A stretch of 64,000 nt of DNA, taken from Nostoc linckia NIES-25. GTDB taxonomy: Bacteria > Cyanobacteriota > Cyanobacteriia > Cyanobacteriales > Nostocaceae. The stretch lies in the NCBI RefSeq assembly GCF_002368035.1, contig NZ_AP018223.1, forward strand, positions 691,016 through 755,015. The letters are read 5' to 3'. Of this stretch, positions 33,623 through 41,009 are shown piece after piece; position 1 is the stretch's first letter; each line of letters begins with the position of its first letter. A model generated the notes under the pieces. That model did no database searches and was not told the origin of the DNA. It was given only the letters and a program-made list of their open reading frames with translations. Position numbers and translations under genes: made by a program.

Positions 33623-33826
33623 TTAGCTATTCCCACCCTTGCCACGATTACACTCAAAACATAGCGTTTGCAAGTTACTCATATCGTTACTCCCTCATTT
33701 AGAGAAAGGTTTTTTATGGTCAACTTCTAGCGTGACTTCTGGTGGACTTCCACTCACTTTAGTTATTAAAAAACTAACAGAAGCTTTTTCTAAACTGCAT
33801 TTGTACTTATACTTAAAACTTTAATT
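33623..33826 (-). pseudogene. HNH endonuclease remnant with in-frame stop
   Basis: On the minus strand the frame reads KCSLEKASVSFLITKVSG, then PPEVTLEVDHKKPFSK, a TGA stop (33697-33695), then GSNDMSNLQTLCFECNRGKG, then a normal stop at 33623. This is the HNH nuclease core: VDH with the first His, SKGGSN in relatives (the stop falls on the first Gly, GGA to TGA), and NLQTLCxxCNRGKG. The upstream part that should hold another CxxC and the start is not recognisable. A single substitution explains the internal stop. Confidence 0.75.
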
Positions 33827-34012
33827 AACTTTTCGTAAAGCAGAAAAAGTGACAATATTTATTTACAACGTGTCCCAATTTGCGGGTATCTCGGCGGCTA
33901 CCCCTGGTGTCAGCTACGCTATATTTACGCCTCACAGCAGACTGATTGGCTACTGAGTTGAGCAATTACGATTTATACTTATCTAAAACCCTTGTTATAT
34001 CTTATTTCAAGC
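33827..34012. other. Intergenic DNA, no feature seen
   Basis: Non-coding DNA between the HNH remnant and the HxlR gene. Confidence 0.3.
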
Positions 34013-34408
34013 CTAAACGTTGTTTTTTTCACAATTGCTAAACATACCTGAGTTTGCCTGAGATTGAGCAATCACCCGGCGCAAATGCTCTTGATGATCG
34101 TCACCCCATTTTCCCAACGCCTCGATTACCGGCAGTACAGTGTCTCCAAACTCAGTTAATGTGTATTCAACCTTGGGGGGCAACTCGGCGTAAATCTTTT
34201 TGGAAATAAGTCCGTGTTCTTCCAGTTGATTCAACTGCACGTGCAACACCCTACGGGTTACTCCCGGAATCTTTCTTTGTAAGTCGCCGGGGCGCTTAAT
34301 GCCTTGCGAAATAAAATAGATGAGGTGGATTTTCCACTTACCGTACAAGACTTCCCTGACGAGATCGATCCCGCAATTCAGTTCTATCGGAATCTTTCTT
34401 TTGTACAT
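34013..34408 (-). CDS. HxlR-family winged-helix regulator
   Basis: 131 aa, single HxlR domain. CGIDLVREVLYGKWKIHLIYF starts the domain, followed by the recognition part GVTRRVLHVQLNQLEEHGLI and the wing PPKVEYTLTEFGDTVLPVI. Such regulators often control an adjacent, divergent oxidoreductase in response to aldehydes, quinones or redox stress. Here the divergent intact gene is an SDR at 34919, with an IS200-type remnant in between, so that pairing is plausible but has been disturbed. Start ATG with AGGAGG close upstream (GGAGGTAGC). Confidence 0.88.
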   Translation of the reverse strand: MYKRKIPIELNCGIDLVREVLYGKWKIHLIYFISQGIKRPGDLQRKIPGVTRRVLHVQLNQLEEHGLISKKIYAELPPKVEYTLTEFGDTVLPVIEALGKWGDDHQEHLRRVIAQSQANSGMFSNCEKNNV

Positions 34409-34495
34409 AATTGCTACCTCCTAAGCTCGACTTTATCCATTTTGAAAGGGAGGAAAGGTAGCAAAATCAGGAAAGCGTTATTCGATTTCTCCCGA

Positions 34496-34690
34496 TCAAC
34501 TTGCTACCGAAAGAGTCATCAACCTCCGGCTTTGCCGGAGGCTTGAGATATCGCAGTTGTCAAGGCATCGATCCTCTGCCTCCTGTTGCTGAATGTGCCG
34601 TCCCACCGTCGAGACATAGTACTCCATTGCCCAAAAGTGCTGCCCAACAAACTTCCGTCGCTTGCACTGATACGTTAGCGCGATCGCCAT
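34496..34690 (-). pseudogene. IS200/IS605-type transposase (TnpA) C-terminal remnant
   Basis: The minus-strand frame has ALTYQCKRRKFVGQHFWAM, then EYYVSTVGRHIQQQEAEDR, which matches the end of the Y1 transposase domain of IS200-family TnpA: FxGxHFWxxGYxVSTVG, then the catalytic-helix region and IxxQE. The HUH-containing N-terminal half is missing and the C-terminal end is altered. A perfect 8-bp hairpin CCTCCGGC/GCCGGAGG (34523-34541) lies at its 3' side, as IS200 ends carry subterminal hairpins. The element should be immobile. Confidence 0.65.
34523..34541. repeat. Perfect hairpin at IS200 remnant end
   Basis: CCTCCGGC-TTT-GCCGGAGG: 8-bp stem and 3-nt loop, candidate end hairpin of the IS200-like element. 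Confidence 0.55.
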
Positions 34691-34918
34691 CGCACTCTTG
34701 CCTTAGAAGTCACCTACCAAGTGAGCCACCGAAAACTTGAGAGGAACCCAGCAGGGCTGGAGGGTTACCTAAGGTACTAACACATAAGTGATATTTGATA
34801 CTTTTTAGACATCCTCTAACAAAATTCATTGTATCAAATTGTCATAGGGATAATTTTATCTCCTTTAGACTTCATTATCAGTATTTTCAGCCTGTTACCA
34901 TTGCTCGATAATCTCAAC

Positions 34919-35749
34919 ATGAACGCAAATACAAACATATTCAACATGAATACAAATACAAATATACGAATTGATTCCACCGAACTACTCGATAAAAAAG
35001 TTTTGGTAACAGGCGGGACAAAAGGTATAGGCGAAGCGATCGCTACACGACTGAGGCAAGCCGGTGCAACGGTCATAACTACCGCTCGTTCAATTCCCGA
35101 AAACCTTCAATCGCCTGACCTGTTCATAGGGACTGACCTCAGCACGCCTGATGGGGCGAACAAAGTTGTGCAGGAAGTATTCGCTCGTTTCGGCAGTGTG
35201 GACATCCTAATTAACAATGTCGGCGGCTCCTCTGCGCCAAGCGGCGGCGCACTTGCCCTGACAGATGGGGATTGGCAGCAGGCATTCAATGACAATTTAT
35301 TCGCCGCCGTCCGTTTGGATCGGGCGTTTCTGCCCCGGATGCTTGAACAGAAATCAGGTGTCATCATCCATATCTCGTCGATCCAGCGTCGGCTGCCGCT
35401 TCACGAGGCGACATTAGCTTATGCGGCGGCAAAAGCGGCGCTGGCAACCTACAGCAAAGGACTGTCAAACGAAGTTGCGCCTCAGGGGGTGCGTGTCAAC
35501 GCCGTCGCGCCCGGTTTCATCGAAACGAAGGCGACTGAGAGATTCATCGAGAGATTAGCTCAGCAGGCCGGCACTGACTTTGATGCTCAACGCCAAGGAC
35601 TGATGGACTCACTTGGAGGAATCCCGATGGGACGACCGGGCCGCCCCGAAGAGGTCGCGGAACTTGTCGCTTTTCTGGTGTCTGACCGCGCCTCTTACAT
35701 CACAGGCACTGAATATGTCATTGACGGAGGAACGATCCCAACCGTCTAA
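34919..35749 (+). CDS. SDR-family oxidoreductase
   Basis: 276 aa from ATG 34919; a second ATG at 34946 would also serve. The N-terminal 20 residues are an odd Asn/Thr repeat (MNANTNIFNMNTNTN). Classical SDR motifs: TGGTKGIG for NAD(P) binding (31-38), NNVGG, ISSIQ with the catalytic Ser, YAAAK (Y168, K172) and PGFIETKA. The C-terminal SYITGTEYVIDGG is typical of FabG-like members. Substrate unknown. The DNA is clearly GC-richer (runs such as GGCGGCGCACTTGCCCTG) than flanking genes, suggesting acquisition from another genome. It is followed 50 bp later by a GMC oxidoreductase fragment, so it may be the survivor of an acquired catabolic cluster. Confidence 0.88.
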   Translation: MNANTNIFNMNTNTNIRIDSTELLDKKVLVTGGTKGIGEAIATRLRQAGATVITTARSIPENLQSPDLFIGTDLSTPDGANKVVQEVFARFGSVDILINNVGGSSAPSGGALALTDGDWQQAFNDNLFAAVRLDRAFLPRMLEQKSGVIIHISSIQRRLPLHEATLAYAAAKAALATYSKGLSNEVAPQGVRVNAVAPGFIETKATERFIERLAQQAGTDFDAQRQGLMDSLGGIPMGRPGRPEEVAELVAFLVSDRASYITGTEYVIDGGTIPTV

Positions 35750-35799
35750 CGCCCAAGCGAGAACAAGTCAACATTACGAAATTTGGAGTTACTTCTCTC

Positions 35800-35997
35800 A
35801 TGGCGAACAAACACTACAACTTCATCGTCTGCGGCGCAGGACCGGCGGGATCAGTAATAGCAGCAAGGCTCGCCGAAGACAAACAAGTTAATGTTCTGCT
35901 AATCGAAGCAGGTGGAACTGATGAAGTGCCAGAGGTGATGACTCCAGCACAATGGCCGTTGGAGCAGCAGACATCCTCAAGCAGGCGCAACGGATGA
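35800..35997 (+). pseudogene. GMC oxidoreductase N-terminal fragment
   Basis: 65 codons. The first 54 match the FAD-binding start of glucose-methanol-choline oxidoreductases: YNFIVCGAGPAGSVIAARLA (the dinucleotide-binding fold), VLLIEAGG, and TPAQWPLEQ. After that the family sequence is lost and the frame stops. Full-length enzymes are over 500 aa. The ATG has a GGAG upstream, so translation signals remain. It follows the SDR gene closely and shares its GC-richer composition. Confidence 0.75.
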
Positions 35998-36498
35998 CGT
36001 GCTGTCAGGCGATGGAAGTGGCTGGTTGAGTCGCCCACTGCACAAAGATGAAAAGCGATCGTGACGGGTGCGAGATGTCGGAATCTCCAGGTGAGTACGG
36101 CACCGGAGGATGACTGTCCTACTGAACGAGAGCCGCGGCTTTGAGCAGTCCGATTCGCTGAGCATCTCGATCGGATAGCCGCCCCCTGCACCTGAGCGTT
36201 GAGTGAAAGCTTGCTGTTCAAATCCCAATTTCTGTCCTCAGTCACGCACTGATGACTACGCCAAATTGAGTTCGATCGCAAGTGTCAAGTCGCTTCTCTA
36301 CGAGACGCTGCGCGAACGCTCCAATTAAAAATTCAAAATTATTAATTAAAAATTGAATAAATCTTAATTTTACATTTTTAATTTTGCATTTTTAATTCTC
36401 GAAGAGTGGGGGCTTGTACCCAAAATTAATTAATTAAAAATTATTATTTCTTTCAATTTTTAATTTTTAATTAAAACTGGTCATGGAGGAATAGCCGC
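35998..36498. other. Degraded intergenic DNA
   Basis: The first 280 bases are GC-richer and protein-like in composition in several frames, but no frame is intact or recognisable; probably remains of the same acquired cluster. At about 36288-36316 is a CTTCTCTACGAGACGC-type dispersed repeat. From 36320 to 36475 the DNA is almost pure AATTAAAAATT-type inverted repeats. Confidence 0.45.
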
Positions 36499-36639
36499 AT
36501 GAGCATCTCAACTCGGCAGCATATTATAGCTACATCCCACGGCTCCCTCGCAGTCGAGGAGACTGGATCGGGCGGTATACCAGTGCTGCTGATTCATGGC
36601 AATTCGTTTTGCCGTGGCGTTTTTCGCAATCAGAACTGA
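36499..36639 (+). pseudogene. Alpha/beta hydrolase N-terminal fragment
   Basis: 46 codons: HGSLAVEETGSGGIPVLLIH, then GNSFCRGVF. This is the first beta strands and oxyanion-hole HGN motif of an alpha/beta hydrolase, cut off by a stop at 36637. The nucleophile, acid and His parts are absent. GGAGGA nine bases before the ATG is an intact ribosome-binding site. Confidence 0.75.
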
Positions 36640-36701
36640 GATTAAAATGGCACGCTTGAAAAGCTATAAGCTATGCGGAATATGCTCCACAGCTTTTAAA
36701 G

Positions 36702-36812
36702 CTATTGAACAATTTCTCGTGTCTGTCCATAAGCCAGTACACCAGGAAAATCAATGACTTCAGCTAAAAACCCTCCATCTTCTTCTTGTTCAATCTCGAT
36801 CGCCAAGTTCAT
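36702..36812 (-). pseudogene. HicB-family antitoxin fragment
   Basis: 36 codons on the minus strand: MNLAIEIEQEEDGGFLAEVI, then DFPGVLAYGQTRE, then a stop. This equals the N-terminal RNase H-like half of HicB antitoxins (E.EEDG..AEV...PG..AYGxTREEA). The second half and any HicA toxin gene are missing. The frame is open upstream without another ATG. Confidence 0.7.
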
Positions 36813-36866
36813 AGCCAGTGAAGGTATTGTAATAAAAGCGATTCCTGGATAAAACAAAAAATTTAT

Positions 36867-38060
36867 ATGACTTCAGTTTCTCCTCACAAAAAAGCTAAAG
36901 CCCTCAAACCTACTAGCCGTCGCCCTGCTAAAGAACTTTGTAGCGAGTGCGGACTGTGCGATACATACTATATTCATTATGTCAAGGAAGCTTGCGCTTT
37001 TCTTAATCAGCAAATAGGCGAACTTGAGGAACAAGCGCATAGGCGATCGCGCAATCTCGATAACCCTGATGAGTTATACTTTGGCGTCCATCAAGATATG
37101 ATGGCAGCGCGAAAACAGCAACCGATCGCAGGCGCACAATGGACGGGGATTGTTAGCAGCATTGCTATTGAAATGCTCAATCGCGGCTTAGTTGAAGGCG
37201 TTGTCTGCGTACAAAATACCAAAGAAGACCGCTTTCAACCCATGCCCGTCATCGCCCGTACCCCAGAAGAAATACTTGCAGCAAGAGTAAACAAACCAAC
37301 ACTTTCGCCTAATCTTTCTGTGTTGGAACAAATAGAAAAATCAGGGCTGAAGCGGTTATTAGTAATTGGTGTTGGTTGCCAAATTCAAGCATTACGAGCT
37401 GTAGAAAAACAACTGGGTTTAGAAAAGTTGTATGTTTTGGGTACGCCTTGCGTAGATAATGTTAACCGCGCTGGACTGCAAAAATTCTTAGAAACTACTA
37501 GCCGATCGCCACACACAGTTGTACATTACGAATTCATGCAAGACTTTCGGGTTCACTTCAAACATGAAGATGGCTCAACAGAAACTGTACCTTTCTTTGG
37601 TTTGAAAACAAATAAACTCAAAGATGTCTTTGCCCCATCTTGTATGAGTTGCTTTGATTATGTCAATTCCCTAGCAGATTTAGTCGTCGGCTACATGGGC
37701 GCACCCTTCGGCTGGCAGTGGATTGTAGTTAGAAATGACACTGGTAAGGAAATGCTGGATTTGGTACAAGACCAGTTAGATACTCAGCCGGTGATGTCTA
37801 AAGGGAATCGTAAAGAAGCTGTACAGCAAAGCATTCCCGCTTACGATAAAGGAGTGACTCTGCCAATGTGGGCTGCAAAGCTAATGGGTGTGGTGATTGA
37901 GAAAATCGGCCCTAAGGGTTTGGAATATGCGCGGTTTTCTATTGATTCGCACTTTACTCGGAATTATTTGTATGTGAAGCGGAATCACCCGGAGAAATTA
38001 GAGGAGCATGTTCCGGAGTATGCTAAGCGTATTGTTGGGCAGTATGAGTTGCCGGAGTAA
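36867..38060 (+). CDS. bciB: Divinyl (proto)chlorophyllide 8-vinyl reductase, BciB type
   Basis: 397 aa, FrhB/coenzyme F420 hydrogenase beta-subunit family. The N-terminal Cys cluster CSECGLC (C25, C28, C31) and further Cys (GVGCQIQAL, GTPCVDNVN, PSCMSCFDY) bind Fe-S clusters. FAD-binding segments of the family are seen around residues 150-300. Cyanobacterial members of this length (Synechocystis Slr1923 type) use ferredoxin to reduce the 8-vinyl group in chlorophyll synthesis. Plant relatives act as 7-hydroxymethyl chlorophyll a reductase, so that is the alternative. It stands alone on the + strand next to decayed accessory DNA. Confidence 0.85.
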   Translation: MTSVSPHKKAKALKPTSRRPAKELCSECGLCDTYYIHYVKEACAFLNQQIGELEEQAHRRSRNLDNPDELYFGVHQDMMAARKQQPIAGAQWTGIVSSIAIEMLNRGLVEGVVCVQNTKEDRFQPMPVIARTPEEILAARVNKPTLSPNLSVLEQIEKSGLKRLLVIGVGCQIQALRAVEKQLGLEKLYVLGTPCVDNVNRAGLQKFLETTSRSPHTVVHYEFMQDFRVHFKHEDGSTETVPFFGLKTNKLKDVFAPSCMSCFDYVNSLADLVVGYMGAPFGWQWIVVRNDTGKEMLDLVQDQLDTQPVMSKGNRKEAVQQSIPAYDKGVTLPMWAAKLMGVVIEKIGPKGLEYARFSIDSHFTRNYLYVKRNHPEKLEEHVPEYAKRIVGQYELPE

Positions 38061-38062
38061 TC

Positions 38063-38090
38063 TCACGCAGAGGCGCGGAGGCGCGGAGAG
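38063..38090. repeat. CGCAGAGGCGC repeat, left of GxxExxY gene
   Basis: CACGCAGAGGCGCGGAGGC followed by GCGGAGAG. It is mirrored on the other side of the gene at 38481-38508. Confidence 0.8.
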
Positions 38091-38092
38091 TT

Positions 38093-38479
38093 TTAGAGGT
38101 TGTTGACTACGCGGGAGATGCCGTCTTTGATGAGTGAGACGTTGAAGTTGATGAGTAATCCAACTCGTTTGTCGGCAAGGCGGAGGTAGGTTAATAACTG
38201 CTTTTTGTGTACTGGATGAATAGATTCTAGTGATTTGAGTTCAACGATTACTTGATTTTCGACTATCAAATCAGCACGAAAGCCTTCTTCCAAAACTACA
38301 CCTCCATAAACCACTGGAATCATCACTTGTCTTTGAACCCGTAACTTTCGCCTCCGTAACTCAAAATCCATCACCGTCTCATAAACCGATTCCAACAAAC
38401 CAGGCCCTAAACTGGTATGAACCATATAAGCCGCATCCACAACCGCCCCCGAAACCTCATTTATCTCATCCTCATTCAT
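38093..38479 (-). CDS. GxxExxY protein (PD-(D/E)XK-like)
   Basis: 128 aa from ATG 38479. Starting at 38512 would add 11 residues (CHAETRRRRE) that are only translated repeat DNA. Family motifs: VHTSLGPGLLESVYE, which holds GxxExxY, then FRADLIVENQVIVELKSLE, with the Asp and ExK of a PD-(D/E)XK nuclease fold, and QLLTYLRLADKRVGLLINF. The biological role of the family is unknown. The gene sits exactly between inverted copies of the CGCAGAGGCGC repeat, as if gene and repeat move together. Confidence 0.85.
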   Translation of the reverse strand: MNEDEINEVSGAVVDAAYMVHTSLGPGLLESVYETVMDFELRRRKLRVQRQVMIPVVYGGVVLEEGFRADLIVENQVIVELKSLESIHPVHKKQLLTYLRLADKRVGLLINFNVSLIKDGISRVVNNL

Positions 38480-38480
38480 C

Positions 38481-38508
38481 TCTCTGCGCCTCCGCGTCTC
38501 TGCGTGAC
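38481..38508. repeat. CGCAGAGGCGC repeat, right of GxxExxY gene, inverted
   Basis: TCTCTGCGCCTCCGCGTCTC then TGCGTGAC: reverse complement of the left-hand copy with few changes. It covers the codons just before the preferred start of the gene. Confidence 0.8.
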
Positions 38509-38539
38509 ACAATCCTAACCCATGTTCCTAATATAACCC

Positions 38540-39787
38540 TCACTCCGCCCTCTCCACAGCATCGATCGCCGCTTCCAATGCGATCGCCACATGACTCCAA
38601 TGAGTCCCCCCCTGGCAATAAACCACATACGGTTCCCGCAACGGCCCATCTGCCGACAATTCCAAAGTACTCCCCTCAATAAACGTCCCCCCAGCCATCA
38701 CCACCTCGCTCTCATACCCCGGAATTTCATCTGGAATGGGATCTAAGTAGGAACCGATGGGAGAATATTGTTGTATGGCTTTACAGAAAGCAATTAACTT
38801 TTTGGCTGAACCCAGTTTAATTGCCTGAATCACATCTCCACGCGGCGCTAATGGTGGCGGATTCACTGGATAACCCAGTTTATCGAATACATAACCAGTT
38901 AAGTATGTCCCTTTCATCGCCTCTCCCACCATCTGCGGCGCAAGAAATAGCCCTTGGAACAACAAACGATTCTGGTCAAAAGTAGCACCACCATAACTAC
39001 CAATACCGGGAGCAGTGAGGCGACAAGCGGCAGCTTCCACCAAGTCAGCGCGACCGGCGACATAACCACCAGCAACGACAATGGTGCCACCAGGATTTTT
39101 AATCAACGACCCCGCCATTAGATCGGCACCTACGGCTGTGGGTTCCTTGGTTTCGATAAATTCGCCGTAGCAGTTATCTACAAAACAAATTGTGTTGGGG
39201 TTTTGCTGTTTAACTATATGGATGATTTTTTCAATATCGGCAATTGATAAACTCGGTCGCCAAGAATAGCCACAAGAGCGCTGAATCGTGACTAAACGAG
39301 TTTTGTCAACCACTGCATGGCTTAAAGCTTGCCAATCCACCCCTCCTTCTGGGGTTAGCTCCAATTGGCGGTATTTTATGCCAAACTCTATAAGGGAACC
39401 TTGACCGTGACCCCGCAAACCAATGACTTCTTCAAGCGTATCGTAGGGAGAACCGACTACTGATAACATCTCATCTCCAGGACGGAGTACCCCAAACAAC
39501 GCACAAGCGATCGCATGAGTTCCCGAAACAAACTGCACTCGTACTGCTGCTGCTTCGGAACCCATAACCTCGGCAAAAACTTTATCTAAAGTTTCTCGCC
39601 CTAAATCATCGTGCCCATAACCACTTACACCAGCAAAATGGTGTGCGCCGACACGGTGATTACGAAAGGCATCTAGCACTCGTTTTAGATTATGCTTGAC
39701 CTGAGTGTCAATACCAGAAAAAATTTCTAACAGTGCGTGTTCTGCTTGCCGCAGCTGTTCCAAGCTGTTCATTAGTTCCTCGTTCAC
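38540..39787 (-). CDS. PLP-dependent methionine gamma-lyase/aluminium-resistance family protein
   Basis: 415 aa (COG4100-type). The fold-type I PLP domain shows VQFVSGTHAIACALFGVLRP, SVVGSPYDTLEEVIG, FVDNCYGEFIE with the Asp that pairs with the PLP ring nitrogen, and SLIKNPGG with the likely PLP lysine. Annotated in databases variously as cystathionine beta-lyase-like or aluminium resistance protein; the reaction in cyanobacteria is not established. A second ATG five codons in could also be used. Transcribed divergently from desC, with starts 70 bp apart, so they share a promoter region. Confidence 0.85.
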   Translation of the reverse strand: MNEELMNSLEQLRQAEHALLEIFSGIDTQVKHNLKRVLDAFRNHRVGAHHFAGVSGYGHDDLGRETLDKVFAEVMGSEAAAVRVQFVSGTHAIACALFGVLRPGDEMLSVVGSPYDTLEEVIGLRGHGQGSLIEFGIKYRQLELTPEGGVDWQALSHAVVDKTRLVTIQRSCGYSWRPSLSIADIEKIIHIVKQQNPNTICFVDNCYGEFIETKEPTAVGADLMAGSLIKNPGGTIVVAGGYVAGRADLVEAAACRLTAPGIGSYGGATFDQNRLLFQGLFLAPQMVGEAMKGTYLTGYVFDKLGYPVNPPPLAPRGDVIQAIKLGSAKKLIAFCKAIQQYSPIGSYLDPIPDEIPGYESEVVMAGGTFIEGSTLELSADGPLREPYVVYCQGGTHWSHVAIALEAAIDAVERAE

Positions 39788-39857
39788 AAAAAATTATAAA
39801 TATGCCGATTTTGAGATCGCGCAAATTCGGCCGAACAATTCCAATTCAGGTTACTGC

Positions 39858-40676
39858 ATGACAATTGCTACTTCAACTAAACCTCAAATCAACTGGGTTA
39901 ATACCCTGTTTTTCATTGGTCTGCACATCGGTGCGCTGTTTGCCTTTGTTCCTAGTAACTTTAGCTGGACGGCAGTTGGCGTGGGTTTGTTGCTCTACTG
40001 GGTGAGTGGTGGTTTAGGCATTACTCTGGGATTTCACCGCCTTGTTACCCACCGCAGTTTTCAGACTCCCAAGTGGCTAGAGTATCTCCTGGTTTTCTTC
40101 GGAACACTCGCCTGTCAAGGAGGCCCAATTGAGTGGGTAGGTACACATCGTATCCATCATTTACACTCAGATACTGATGGCGATCCCCATGATTCTAATA
40201 AAGGCTTCTGGTGGAGCCACATGGGTTGGCTGATTCATTTTTGTCCCACTCACGATCAAGTTCCTCGTTTCACCAAAGACATAGCCGAAGACCCAGTTTA
40301 TCAGTTTTTAGAAAAATATTTCATTTTGCTCCAGATTGCTCTGGGTGTATTGCTTTTGCTTATAGGTGGCTGGCCGTTTGTTATTTGGGGAATTTTTGTT
40401 CGCATTGTCTGGGTTTACCACTGCACTTGGTTGGTAAACAGTGCTACTCATAAATTTGGTTATCAAAGCCATGATTCTGGCGATCGCTCAACTAACTGCT
40501 GGTGGGTAGCCGTACTAGTTTTCGGTGAAGGCTGGCACAATAATCACCATGCTTTTCAATATTCAGCTCGTCACGGGCTGGAATGGTGGGAAATTGATTT
40601 AACTTGGATGACAATTCAATTGCTGCAAGCAGTTGGTCTGGCTACTAATGTGAAGTTGGCTCCCACGAAAAGTTAG
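39858..40676 (+). CDS. desC: Acyl-lipid delta-9 desaturase DesC
   Basis: 272 aa from ATG 39858. Introduces the first double bond at C9 of lipid-bound stearate/palmitate in thylakoid and plasma membranes, using ferredoxin. The three His boxes are present in order: HRLVTH, HRIHH and HNNHH. Hydrophobic pairs around VNTLFFIGLHIGALFAF and ILLQIALGVLLLLIGGW give four membrane spans. An earlier in-frame start would overlap the divergent PLP gene and is not needed. First of the three clustered desaturases. Confidence 0.93.
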   Translation: MTIATSTKPQINWVNTLFFIGLHIGALFAFVPSNFSWTAVGVGLLLYWVSGGLGITLGFHRLVTHRSFQTPKWLEYLLVFFGTLACQGGPIEWVGTHRIHHLHSDTDGDPHDSNKGFWWSHMGWLIHFCPTHDQVPRFTKDIAEDPVYQFLEKYFILLQIALGVLLLLIGGWPFVIWGIFVRIVWVYHCTWLVNSATHKFGYQSHDSGDRSTNCWWVAVLVFGEGWHNNHHAFQYSARHGLEWWEIDLTWMTIQLLQAVGLATNVKLAPTKS

Positions 40677-40890
40677 TTAGGAGTTAAGAGTTTGGAGTTT
40701 GGAGTTACATTTATTGCAAATCAGGCATCCAAATCTTTATGTTGCCGTCGATTTTTCTCAAGCCCTAATTTTGAGAAGCACAAATCCTTATGGGACAAGG
40801 AGTGTTTCTAATTCACCTCAACCGTGAGTTAAGAATCTAAACTCATAACTCCTAACTCCTCACTTCTAACTCTTAACTTTTGAAAAAGTT
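40677..40890. repeat. STRR remnants between desC and desA
   Basis: GAGTTTG/GAGTTAA units near 40680-40705 and CTAACTC/CTCACTT units near 40845-40885 face each other around unique DNA. They fold as one long, loose inverted repeat. Confidence 0.6.
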
Positions 40891-40922
40891 ATTTACTGGT
40901 GCGCTTGTATAGGTTAGGTTGC

Positions 40923-40928
40923 TATAAT
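40923..40928 (+). promoter_or_regulatory. Candidate -10 box of desA
   Basis: TATAAT in GGTTGCTATAATCC, 82 bases before the desA start. No good -35 box at normal spacing was found. Cyanobacterial desA expression is cold-inducible, but no cold element can be named from sequence. Confidence 0.35.
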
Positions 40929-41009
40929 CCGAGACGCTAATATTAAGCAACTTTACGGCAAGTTATTTTTGATGACTTGGTGGAGGAGTTTGTTGTATTT
41001 CAGGTGTTC

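Noticed and set aside
35814..36281. Minus-strand frames opposite and beyond the GMC fragment
   Set aside because: GC-rich DNA gives long open frames by chance; no recognisable protein motif.
39705..39857. N-terminal extension of DesC starting at 39705
   Set aside because: It overlaps the start of the divergent PLP-enzyme gene and lacks desaturase similarity; ATG 39858 gives the family length.
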